Assembly: GCA_038255685.1 (NCBI GenBank)
Contig: JBBSLC010000126.1
Coordinates: 1 to 8,235, forward strand
Origin: CADCSY01 sp038255685
GTDB lineage: Bacteria > Actinomycetota > Acidimicrobiia > Acidimicrobiales > CADCSY01
Direction of reading: 5' to 3'
DNA length: 8,235 nucleotides
A model generated the notes under the pieces. That model made no database searches, had not been told where the DNA came from, and saw only the letters and a program-made list of their open reading frames with translations. Shown piece by piece: positions 1-5,895 of this stretch (positions are counted from its first letter, which is position 1; each line of letters starts with the position of its first letter). A program made the translations under genes and the position numbers.

Positions 1-848
1 TCGATGAGCGCGCTCTTGAGCTTCGTGCCCTTGGCCGGCTCGTCGAAGCTCTGGAGCTGGATGAGCAGCTCGTTCACCACGCCGCTCACGCCCTCGCGCT
101 GGCCGCCACCGCCCATGCCTGAGCGGGCGCCGCCGATGGCGTCGATCTCCTCGATGAAGCCGATGGCGCCACCCTCGCGACGGGCGGCGACCCGCAGCGC
201 CCGGAAGTAGCTGCGGATCTTGCGGTTCGTCTGGCCGTAGTACATCGACTGGAACGCCGAGCTCGAGACGAAGAGGAACGGCACGCCGGCCTCGCGGGCC
301 ATGGCCTTGGCCATGTGGGTCTTGCCCGTCCCGGGCGGCCCCTCGAAGAGCACGCCCCGTCGGGGGGTGCCGCCCATGCCGTCCCGGAAGGTCTTGTGGG
401 CGAGGAACAGGTTGAGGGTGCGGATCACCTCGTCCTTGACGACACCGGCGCCCTTGACGTGGTCGAGCGAGACGTCGATCTCCTCGGCTCGGTACAGCAC
501 GTGTGGGGAGCGGCCGGCGCCGAGCAGCGGCACGAGGAGGACGAGGGCGAACAGGGTGACGAGGGCGATGGCCGGGAAGTAGTCACCGAACCCTGCCGGC
601 AGCGACGGGAGCCCGAAGGTGATCGTGTCGCCTCGCAGCATCCGCCACCACAGGAGCGCGGTCGGCACGGCGAGCAGCACGGCCATGCGCCTGACCCGGT
701 GCAGCCGAGCAGCCTCGCGGCCCATCGCCACGTCGCCGACGGCACCCCCGAGGAGGGCCGCTTGCCCGAGGGTCGCCAGGTCGACCGCAGTCGGCCGGGC
801 GGTCCGCTTGGGAGCGGGGGTGACGTTGGGGAGGTCCGTTCCGGACAT
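1..848 (-). CDS. Membrane-anchored FtsH-like AAA+ ATPase (3' end outside window)
   Basis: This is the first 282 residues of an AAA+ ATPase; the rest lies beyond the left edge. Two hydrophobic spans (about residues 55-69 and 89-111) are separated by only some 20 residues, so it is probably an inner-membrane protein with the ATPase in the cytoplasm. The AAA core follows: Walker A GPPGTGKT at 170-177, a pore-loop-like FQSMYYGQ at 199-206, and Walker B GFIEEIDAIGG at 230-240. The first Walker B acid is Glu233 where FtsH relatives usually have Asp; Glu234 is the normal catalytic Glu position. The ATG at 848 is preceded by GGAG with a 6-nt gap, which fixes the start. It is divergent from the small membrane protein gene. 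FtsH family proteins extract and degrade membrane proteins, but the zinc protease domain would lie outside the window, so this could equally be a protease-less ATPase. The AAA+ family call is firm; protease activity is unknown. Confidence 0.88.
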   Translation of the reverse strand, partial: MSGTDLPNVTPAPKRTARPTAVDLATLGQAALLGGAVGDVAMGREAARLHRVRRMAVLLAVPTALLWWRMLRGDTITFGLPSLPAGFGDYFPAIALVTLFALVLLVPLLGAGRSPHVLYRAEEIDVSLDHVKGAGVVKDEVIRTLNLFLAHKTFRDGMGGTPRRGVLFEGPPGTGKTHMAKAMAREAGVPFLFVSSSAFQSMYYGQTNRKIRSYFRALRVAARREGGAIGFIEEIDAIGGARSGMGGGGQREGVSGVVNELLIQLQSFDEPAKGTKLKSALI

Positions 849-854
849 TTCACG

Positions 855-858
855 CTCC
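855..858 (-). promoter_or_regulatory. Shine-Dalgarno of the AAA+ ATPase gene
   Basis: On the minus strand GGAG sits 6 nt upstream of the ATG at 848. This is one of the two clear Shine-Dalgarno leaders in the window and it decides the start codon. Confidence 0.65.
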
Positions 859-873
859 GTAGTGTTCGGCGAC

Positions 874-886
874 GTAACGAGGTTAC
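874..886. promoter_or_regulatory. Inverted repeat GTAAC-GAG-GTTAC, possible operator over a -10 box
   Basis: A perfect dyad with 5-bp arms and a 3-bp centre lies in the intergenic region between the AAA+ ATPase and the small membrane protein. On the minus strand it contains TAACCT (885-880), which fits a TANNNT -10 box and would give a leader of about 25 nt carrying the GGAG ribosome site. I find no good -35 at the usual distance. A regulator bound here would cover the ATPase promoter. This is inference from position and symmetry only. Confidence 0.3.
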
Positions 887-979
887 CCACACTCTTCGAC
901 ACGGCGCGTGAAAAACCTCTCAAGTCCTCGCCGGAACGTGTCGATGACCCCCGTTCGCCGCCGTCCGGTGTCACCGTCG

Positions 980-985
980 TAGCGT
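980..985 (+). promoter_or_regulatory. -10 box TAGCGT, leaderless geometry
   Basis: TAGCGT is followed by exactly 7 nt and then GTG at 993. The same spacing recurs at two other genes in the window. Here the box does not double as a Shine-Dalgarno, so this is the cleanest of the three cases for leaderless initiation. No convincing -35 is visible. Confidence 0.45.
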
Positions 986-992
986 GGGCACC

Positions 993-1217
993 GTGGTCTT
1001 CCTAGCCGTCAACCCCAAGATCTGGCTGGTCCTCGGCCTGCTGTTCCTCCTCGCGCTCGGCCGGCGCCTCTGGCGCTCCTGGCGGGCGAGGCGGCGCGCC
1101 GCACGCGCCGCCGAGCTCGGCCTGGCACCCCCGCGCACCCCGGTCTCACCCGCAGCGATGACCGCAGTGCGCCTCTTCGACGCCGCCCGCACGGCAGCGG
1201 CGAGGCGCTCGCGCTGA
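993..1217 (+). CDS. Small arginine-rich single-span membrane protein
   Basis: I do not recognise the family of this 74-residue protein. A hydrophobic span of about 18 residues (WLVLGLLFLLALG at its core) starts some 10 residues in and is followed at once by a run rich in Arg (RRLWRSWRARRRAARAA). By the positive-inside rule this puts the C-terminus in the cytoplasm. The tail has a Pro-rich stretch and a second Ala/Arg-rich helix. Almost all third codon positions are G or C, which supports real coding. The GTG at 993 is chosen because it sits 7 nt after TAGCGT; the in-frame GTG at 984 would overlap that box, adds three residues and has no Shine-Dalgarno. The gene is divergent from the AAA+ ATPase and its stop is 7 bp from the stop of the convergent epimerase gene. 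A link to the ATPase, for example as a small membrane partner, is conceivable but unsupported. Confidence 0.6.
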   Translation: MVFLAVNPKIWLVLGLLFLLALGRRLWRSWRARRRAARAAELGLAPPRTPVSPAAMTAVRLFDAARTAAARRSR

Positions 1218-1228
1218 CCGACCGTCAG
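1214..1228. terminator. Weak 5-bp hairpin between convergent stops
   Basis: CTGAC and GTCAG flank a 5-nt loop, and the stop codons of both convergent genes lie in the arms. There is no T-tract. It could act as a weak bidirectional terminator, but TGA facing TCA creates part of this symmetry by itself. Confidence 0.2.
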
Positions 1229-1776
1229 GTGCGCAAGCCCACGTAGGGGCGACGACCTTCGGGGATGTCGGCCCGGAGCGGGTTCTTCCGGTCCCGATCA
1301 GAGAGCACGGGGTCGGTGACACCCCAGTCGGCGACGATGGTGGGGTCGTCCCACGCCACACCGAGCTCGTCGGCCGGGTTGTAGTAGCCGTCGACCAGGT
1401 ACGTGATCGTCATGTCGGTGACGGCTGCGAACCCGTGGGCGACGCCAGGGGGGATGAAGACGCCACGGTGGTCGGTGCCGTCGAGGTCCAGGCACAGCGT
1501 CGCCCCGTCGGTCGGCGAGCCAGCACGCAGGTCGTGGAGCACGACCCGGGCCGTGCCGAACGGGACGTACCAGTAGTCGGCCTGGTGCAGGTGGTAGTGG
1601 AGACCGACCACCGAACCGGCCTGGCGGTCGGCCCGGTTGCCCTGCACCATCTCCCTGCCGTGGGGGAACCACGATCGGCGGTAGGTCTCGACGAACACCC
1701 CCCGCTCGTCACCGTGGCGCTCGGGGACCACGACGACGACGCCGTCGATGTCGGGAGAGGGCTGCAGCTCGGGCAC
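1225..1776 (-). CDS. dTDP-4-dehydrorhamnose 3,5-epimerase family protein (cupin)
   Basis: This 183-residue protein has the RmlC cupin fold signature: RGVFVETYRRSWF (25-37), GLHYH with the likely catalytic base His60 (58-62), GVFIPPGVAHGFAA (105-118), and YLVDGYYNPADELGVAWDDP (126-145) with the active-site Tyr region. RmlC epimerises C3 and C5 of dTDP-4-keto-6-deoxyglucose on the route to dTDP-rhamnose and related deoxysugars. In classical RmlC the motif is RGLHxQ; here it is VGLHYH, so the Arg and Gln are replaced and substrate or stereochemistry may differ. No other deoxysugar gene is visible. Reading frame remains open upstream, but the GTG at 1776 lies 7 nt after TAGGGT and just before the conserved fold, so longer starts inside the flavin reductase gene are rejected. 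It lies 10 bp downstream of that gene and may be cotranscribed with it or use its own promoter. The family is firm, the substrate is not. Confidence 0.85.
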   Translation of the reverse strand: MPELQPSPDIDGVVVVVPERHGDERGVFVETYRRSWFPHGREMVQGNRADRQAGSVVGLHYHLHQADYWYVPFGTARVVLHDLRAGSPTDGATLCLDLDGTDHRGVFIPPGVAHGFAAVTDMTITYLVDGYYNPADELGVAWDDPTIVADWGVTDPVLSDRDRKNPLRADIPEGRRPYVGLRT

Positions 1777-1783
1777 CGCCCGC

Positions 1784-1789
1784 ACCCTA
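1784..1789 (-). promoter_or_regulatory. TAGGGT box 7 nt before the epimerase GTG
   Basis: On the minus strand TAGGGT is followed by GCGGGCG and then GTG at 1776. It fits a leaderless -10 box, but AGGG inside it is also an acceptable Shine-Dalgarno with 8-nt spacing. Its first three bases are the TAG stop codon of the upstream flavin reductase gene. Confidence 0.45.
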
Positions 1790-2338
1790 GGGCTCGAAGC
1801 GCCCGTAGCCCCCCCGGTAGAACACGAGCGGCCCCTCCGCCTCGGCGCCGACGTCGAGCTCGCGGACCCGCCCGACGCAGATCTCGTGGTCGCCGCCGTC
1901 GTGCACCGCCTCGATCGTGCAGTCGATCCAGGCCAGTGCACCGGCGAGGCGCGGCGACCCGGAGGCGGCGGGCGTCCAGCCGACACCCGCGAACTTGTCG
2001 GCGCCCTTGGAGGCGAACGCCCGGCACAGCAGCTCTTGGTCCTCGGCCAGGACGTTCACGCAGAACGCGCCCGCGGCTCGGATGCGGGGCCAGCTCGACG
2101 ACCGCTTGTCGGGACAGAACGCCACGAGCGGTGGGTCGAGTGAGAGCGAGGTGAACGACCCGATGGCGAGGCCGACCGGAGTCCCTCCATCGACCGCGGC
2201 GATCACCGTCACGCCGGTGGCGAAGTGGCCGAGGACCTGGCGGAACCGGGCGGCGTCGATCGCGCTCACCCCCTCGGCTTCCTCACCGGTGGCAGCGCCC
2301 TCCGGGTCGTTGGGCAGCCCGCTGTCGACGTCGCTCAT
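1787..2338 (-). CDS. Flavin reductase-like FMN-binding protein
   Basis: This 183-residue protein matches the flavin reductase-like (split-barrel FMN-binding) family, whose members supply reduced flavin to two-component monooxygenases or act as FMN oxidoreductases. Visible marks are FRQVLGHFATGVTVI (32-46), GLAIGSFTSLSLDPPLV (56-72) forming the flavin-binding strand and loop, FCVNVLAEDQ (92-101), the GGDHEICVGRV motif (148-158) and a C-terminal PLVFYRGGYG (170-179). The length is normal. The first 24 residues are acidic and outside the domain; an in-frame GTG at residue 24 is an alternative start, but the ATG is kept because TAGGCA lies 6 nt upstream of it. The gene is divergent from the hydrolase-SARP fusion across 46 bp and its TAG stop is shared with the epimerase promoter box. 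No monooxygenase partner is visible, so the client reaction is unknown. Confidence 0.87.
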   Translation of the reverse strand: MSDVDSGLPNDPEGAATGEEAEGVSAIDAARFRQVLGHFATGVTVIAAVDGGTPVGLAIGSFTSLSLDPPLVAFCPDKRSSSWPRIRAAGAFCVNVLAEDQELLCRAFASKGADKFAGVGWTPAASGSPRLAGALAWIDCTIEAVHDGGDHEICVGRVRELDVGAEAEGPLVFYRGGYGRFEP

Positions 2339-2344
2339 CCCGGT

Positions 2345-2378
2345 TGCCTACCACCACCGGCATGCCCTGTGGTTCAAT
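2345..2378. promoter_or_regulatory. Divergent promoter region of flavin reductase and hydrolase-SARP genes
   Basis: The 46-bp gap (2339-2384) must hold both promoters. On the plus strand TTCAAT (2373-2378) is 6 nt before the GTG at 2385. On the minus strand TAGGCA (2350-2345) is 6 nt before the ATG at 2338, and TTGAAC (2377-2372), overlapping the plus-strand box, looks like a -35 but with a long 21-nt spacer. The perfect palindrome GGCATGCC (2359-2366) lies near the middle. Both genes would have little or no leader, and no strong Shine-Dalgarno is seen for either. The individual boxes are tentative. Confidence 0.35.
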
Positions 2379-2384
2379 CGAGGC

Positions 2385-3938
2385 GTGAACGGGCCGTCGC
2401 CTGTGCGGTACGCCCGCGTCGGGGGCGTGAGCCTCGCCTACCAGACCTGGGGAGCTGGTCCGGCCACCATCGTCGCCATCCCGCCCCTGGCGCAGAACAT
2501 CGAGCTCACCTGGGAGCGGCCGGAGTACCGCACGCTGCTCGAGCGGCTGGGGTCCTTCGCCCGTTGCCTCCACTTCGACAAGCGAGGCACGGGAGCCTCC
2601 GACCGCACGGCGCACATGCCGACCATGGACGAGCGCGTCGAGGACCTCAGGGCGATCATGGCCCACGCTGGCATCTCGCGAGCGCACCTGATCGGCCTGT
2701 CCGAGGGCGGTCCCGTCGCCCTTGCGACGGCGGCCACCTACCCGGACCTCGCGGACGGCGTGGTGCTGATGAGCTCCGGCGCCCGGATCAACGGCGACGC
2801 GACGCCTGGGGAGCTGGCGATCGCGCGGGAGTGGCAGGCCGCCTTCGCCGACCGCTGGGGCACCGAGGCCTCTCTGACCCTCGAGGTGTTCGCGCCGAGC
2901 CTCGCCTCTGACCCGGCCTACCGGGCATGGGAGCCCCGGTACGAGCGTCAGTCGGCGAGCCCGGCGGCGTTGCGTGAGCTGCTCCAGATGATCGAGACGA
3001 TCGACGTCCGCCCCTTGCTCGGCTCGATCACGGTGCCGGTGCTCGCCCTCCATCGCCGGGGTGACCGCGTGGTCTCGATCGAGCGCTCCCGGGAGGTCGC
3101 AGCGGGCGCCCCGGACGCGCGTCTCGTCGAGCTCGATGGCGAGGACCACATGGCGCAGGCAGGCGACGTCCACGCGTGGCTGGACCACGTGGAAGCGTTC
3201 ACGACAGGTTCACTCCGCTCGCCGCGCACTCCCCTCCTGCGCAGTCGCACCCAGGCCGCCATCAAGACGATGGGGGGCTTCGCCGTCCGCGTCGACGGTG
3301 ACGAGGTCCCGCAGACAGCGTGGGGTTCGCGGCGCGCCCGCCAGCTCTGCAAGCGCCTCGCCGTCGCCGCCGGCCAGCCTGTCCCCCGCGACGAGCTCAT
3401 CGAGATGCTGTGGCCGGACGAGAGCGACATCGGCCGGCTCGGGGCACGGCTCTCGGTGCTGCTCTCGAACGTCCGCCGCGTCCTCGGGGGCGGGCTCCTC
3501 GCCGATCGCGCCGCCGTCGCGCTCGACACCGCCGCCGTGGACCTCGATCTCCACAGGGTCCTCGATGCGCTCGCGCACGGCGATGACGACACGGCGACCA
3601 GGACCTACACGGGGCCGATCCTGCCGGAGGACCTCTACGAGGACTGGGCCATCGATGCGAGGGACCACGTCGTGCTGGCGGTCGCCGGCGCACACCGACG
3701 GCTCGCCACCGGAGCAGGGTCCGCCGGGTGCGTCGACGATGTCGTGCGCCACGCCTCCGCCATCATCGAGCTCGACCCGTTCGACGAGCGGGCACACGAG
3801 CTGCTGGTCCTGACGCTCGCGGCCGCCGACCGACCGGGTGATGCCGTGCGAGCCGACGACCGGTACCGCCAGCGGATGGCCGAGCTCGGGGTGCGCCCCC
3901 ACGCCCTCCTCGACCGTGGCGCCGCCGTCGAAAGGTGA
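2385..3938 (+). CDS. Alpha/beta hydrolase fused to SARP-type winged helix and BTAD domain
   Basis: This 517-residue fusion has two modules. Residues 1-275 are an alpha/beta hydrolase of the type often joined to nucleotide cyclases or LuxR helices: HFDKRGTGASDR (63-74), nucleophile elbow GLSEGG with Ser106, acid Asp227 in HRRGDRVV, and His255 in DGEDHM, so the triad is complete. A linker (about 276-292) leads to an OmpR-like winged helix with the SARP pattern: GGFAVRVDGDEVP (297-309), RARQLCKRLAVAAGQPVPRD (317-336), ELIEMLWPDE (337-346), LSVLLSNVRRVLG (356-368). The BTAD/TPR-like domain fills about 385-510. There is no membrane span, so it is probably a cytoplasmic one-component regulator whose hydrolase domain senses or processes a ligand; that is inference. 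The GTG at 2385 follows TTCAAT by 6 nt and begins just before the fold; earlier in-frame starts lie antisense to the flavin reductase. The methyltransferase gene follows within 30 bp, suggesting cotranscription. Confidence 0.87.
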   Translation: MNGPSPVRYARVGGVSLAYQTWGAGPATIVAIPPLAQNIELTWERPEYRTLLERLGSFARCLHFDKRGTGASDRTAHMPTMDERVEDLRAIMAHAGISRAHLIGLSEGGPVALATAATYPDLADGVVLMSSGARINGDATPGELAIAREWQAAFADRWGTEASLTLEVFAPSLASDPAYRAWEPRYERQSASPAALRELLQMIETIDVRPLLGSITVPVLALHRRGDRVVSIERSREVAAGAPDARLVELDGEDHMAQAGDVHAWLDHVEAFTTGSLRSPRTPLLRSRTQAAIKTMGGFAVRVDGDEVPQTAWGSRRARQLCKRLAVAAGQPVPRDELIEMLWPDESDIGRLGARLSVLLSNVRRVLGGGLLADRAAVALDTAAVDLDLHRVLDALAHGDDDTATRTYTGPILPEDLYEDWAIDARDHVVLAVAGAHRRLATGAGSAGCVDDVVRHASAIIELDPFDERAHELLVLTLAAADRPGDAVRADDRYRQRMAELGVRPHALLDRGAAVER

Positions 3939-3967
3939 TCGAAAGGGTCGCCGTCCACCATCGACCC

Positions 3968-5020
3968 ATGACCGAGACCACCACGACCCGTCCACCCGCG
4001 CCGACGACCACCGGCCCGTCCGTCGTTGCAGGACCGCCTCCCCATGTGGTGCTGTGGGAGCTGGCCACGATGGCTGCGGTCTCCCGTTGCCTCCACGTGG
4101 TCGCCCAGCACGGCGTGGCCGACGCCGTGGATCCGGGAGGGACCACGGTGGAGGACGTCGCTGACCGACTGGGCCTCGACGCCGACGCCTTGGCGCGGGT
4201 GCTCCGGGCGCTCGCCTCCCACGGCGTGTTCGACGTCGACCTGCCGATCGTGCGCCACACCGAAGCGTCACTGCTGCTGCGCGCCGACCACCCGATGTCG
4301 ATGGGCGCGTTCGCCCACATGATGGGCCTCCCGATGAGCTGGGACGCCCTCACCGCGCTCCCCACCACGCTCGAGACCGGGCGGGCGGGCGTCTTCGACC
4401 TCGACCCCGACGGGCTGTTCCCTTACCTGCGTGACCACCCGGACGAGGCGACCGTGTTCGACCACGCCATGACCGCGAAGTCGCACGCCGACATCCCCCT
4501 GGTCCTCGACGCGTTCGACTTCGCCGCCCACCGCAGCGTCGCCGACGTCGGCGGCGGGCGCGGGCACCTCCTCCGCGCCCTGCTGGGACAGACGCCCGAC
4601 ATCCAGGCAACCCTCGTCGATCTCCCCGAGGTCATCGAGCGCCTGACCGGGGAGCCGACCGTCGACGGGGTGCACCTCCTCGCCGCCGACTTCTTCTCCG
4701 ACACCCTTCCCGAAGCGGATGTCTACGTCCTCATGGAGATCATCCACGACTGGGACGACACCGATGCGGTCAGGATCCTGTCGAACATCCGGCGCAGCGC
4801 CCCCGACCACGCCATCGTCGTGGTCATCGAGACCGTCCTCGAGGAAGGACGCCTCCGGGACCCGGCGAAGACGCTCGACATCATCATGCTCGCCGTCACC
4901 GGCGGACGGGAGCGTGCAGCGAGCGAGTACTCGTCACTGTTCGGGCGCTCGGGGTTCGAGCTCGTGCGCGTGGTCCAGACGGGCGGCGGCGTGCAGATCG
5001 TCGAAGCGCGAGCCGTCTGA
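3968..5020 (+). CDS. SAM-dependent O-methyltransferase (family 2, winged-helix dimerisation domain)
   Basis: This 350-residue protein has the layout of class I small-molecule O-methyltransferases. A Thr/Pro-rich N-terminus precedes an all-helical dimerisation winged helix (about 26-110; VEDVADRLGLDADALARVLR at 61-80), then the Rossmann domain with SAM motif I VADVGGGRGH (191-200), the acidic VDLPEVIE (217-224), AADFFSDTLPEADVYVL (239-255) and EIIHDWDD (257-264), where His260 is the expected catalytic base. Such enzymes methylate hydroxyls of polyketides, phenolics or carotenoids; the substrate cannot be read here. The ATG at 3968 has no Shine-Dalgarno at useful spacing. An alternative GTG at 3935 overlaps the upstream TGA (GTGA), which would couple translation to the hydrolase-SARP gene and add 11 residues. 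Either way it is likely cotranscribed with the regulator. The family is firm, the start moderate. Confidence 0.88.
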   Translation: MTETTTTRPPAPTTTGPSVVAGPPPHVVLWELATMAAVSRCLHVVAQHGVADAVDPGGTTVEDVADRLGLDADALARVLRALASHGVFDVDLPIVRHTEASLLLRADHPMSMGAFAHMMGLPMSWDALTALPTTLETGRAGVFDLDPDGLFPYLRDHPDEATVFDHAMTAKSHADIPLVLDAFDFAAHRSVADVGGGRGHLLRALLGQTPDIQATLVDLPEVIERLTGEPTVDGVHLLAADFFSDTLPEADVYVLMEIIHDWDDTDAVRILSNIRRSAPDHAIVVVIETVLEEGRLRDPAKTLDIIMLAVTGGRERAASEYSSLFGRSGFELVRVVQTGGGVQIVEARAV

Positions 5021-5027
5021 AGAGACC

Positions 5028-5867
5028 TCAGCGGTCGAAGCTGATGGTGAGGCCCTCGGCAGCTGCGAGGACCTCCTCGATGCCGGAGCTCGCTGCGAGC
5101 GCCTGCGCCCGGTGGAGCATCTCGTCGACCTGGTCGTCGGTGTGGGAGGGGTCGTGGTGGAACAGCGCCAGGCGCTTCACCCCGGCTTCCTTGGCCACGT
5201 GCACGGCGTAGTCGACGCTGCAGTGACCCCAGTGGGCCTTCTCCCGGAACTCCTCGGGCGTGTACTGGGCGTCGTGGATCAAGAGGTCGACGCCGTCGCA
5301 CAGCTCGAGGACCGACTCGGCGATCGACGAGCCCTCATCCATCGGACCCTGGTGGTCCGACAGGTAGGCGACGGTGACGCCGTCCCACTCGATGCGGTAG
5401 CCGTTCGTCGGTCCGCAGTGGGGCACGCTGCGCACCTTCACCTTGGCGTTGCCGACGGCCACGTCGTCGTCGTCGAGGTCGTGGAAGGTGATCGCGCCGC
5501 GCAGGTCCGAGGCGCGCACCGGGAAGTACGGCGGTCGCATCAGCTCGTTGAAGGCGTGCTCCAACGTCTCACCGACCTGGCGGGGCCCGTAGATGTCGAG
5601 GCGGGCGCCGGGCCGGTCGATGGGCACGAGGAAGGGCAGGCCCTGCACGTGGTCCCAGTGGATGTGGGTGAGGAGTGCCGAGGCGGAGAACGACCCGTCG
5701 AGCGGCTGGGACTGACCCCAGAACCGCAACCCCGTCCCGAGGTCGAGCACGATCGGGTCCTCGCCCGGCACCTCGAGGGCGACGCAGGCGGTGTTGCCGC
5801 CGTAGCGCATGTTCGCCTCGCTCGGGCATGGGGTCGAACCCCGTACGCCGAAGAACGTCACGTTCAC
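5028..5867 (-). CDS. MBL-fold metallo-hydrolase
   Basis: This 279-residue metallo-beta-lactamase-fold enzyme opens with FFGVRGSTPCPSEANMRYGG (5-24), typical of a family of MBL hydrolases related in layout to RNase Z/PhnP-type phosphodiesterases. The metal ligands are visible: LLTHIHWDHVQG with His68, His70, Asp72 and His73, then His150 (SVPHCG), Asp171 (YLSDHQG) and His237/His238 (LFHHDPSH). HDAQYTPEE (198-206) is a further conserved loop. The two-metal set is complete, so it should be an active hydrolase, probably of a phosphodiester or similar bond; the substrate is unknown. No signal peptide is seen, so it is likely cytoplasmic. The GTG at 5867 has a strong AAGGGGGG Shine-Dalgarno 6 nt upstream. 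The gene lies 56 bp downstream of pilT on the same strand, with a stem-loop between them, and converges with the methyltransferase gene across 7 bp. Confidence 0.9.
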   Translation of the reverse strand: MNVTFFGVRGSTPCPSEANMRYGGNTACVALEVPGEDPIVLDLGTGLRFWGQSQPLDGSFSASALLTHIHWDHVQGLPFLVPIDRPGARLDIYGPRQVGETLEHAFNELMRPPYFPVRASDLRGAITFHDLDDDDVAVGNAKVKVRSVPHCGPTNGYRIEWDGVTVAYLSDHQGPMDEGSSIAESVLELCDGVDLLIHDAQYTPEEFREKAHWGHCSVDYAVHVAKEAGVKRLALFHHDPSHTDDQVDEMLHRAQALAASSGIEEVLAAAEGLTISFDR

Positions 5868-5873
5868 GTCGAT

Positions 5874-5881
5874 CCCCCCTT
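5874..5881 (-). promoter_or_regulatory. Strong Shine-Dalgarno of the MBL hydrolase gene
   Basis: On the minus strand AAGGGGGG ends 6 nt before the GTG at 5867 (gap ATCGAC). It fixes this GTG over the in-frame GTG two codons later. Confidence 0.7.
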
Positions 5882-5887
5882 GCGGTC

Positions 5888-5893
5888 ACCGTA
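5888..5893 (-). promoter_or_regulatory. Possible -10 box TACGGT of the MBL hydrolase gene
   Basis: TACGGT on the minus strand would place transcription start near 5880, giving a leader of about 13 nt that just contains the Shine-Dalgarno. No -35 with proper spacing is seen, so this is tentative. Confidence 0.3.
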
Positions 5894-5895
5894 GC

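Noticed and set aside
315..911. Plus-strand open frame of 198 codons
   Set aside because: It is antisense to the AAA+ ATPase, whose Walker motifs are on the minus strand; the plus-strand product has a low-complexity Glu/Arg/Gly composition.
1777..1986. Longer N-terminus for the epimerase
   Set aside because: The extension overlaps the flavin reductase coding sequence on the same strand in another frame and is Ser/Arg/Pro-rich; the GTG at 1776 has a TAGGGT box at 7 nt.
1917..2384. In-frame N-terminal extension of the hydrolase-SARP protein
   Set aside because: It runs antisense through the flavin reductase gene, has low-complexity Arg/Ser/Pro composition, and the GTG at 2385 lies just before the conserved fold.
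5011..5030. Hairpin between the methyltransferase and MBL stop codons
   Set aside because: CTGA and TCAG pair, but this comes largely from two facing TGA stops; the stem is only 4 bp with no T-tract.
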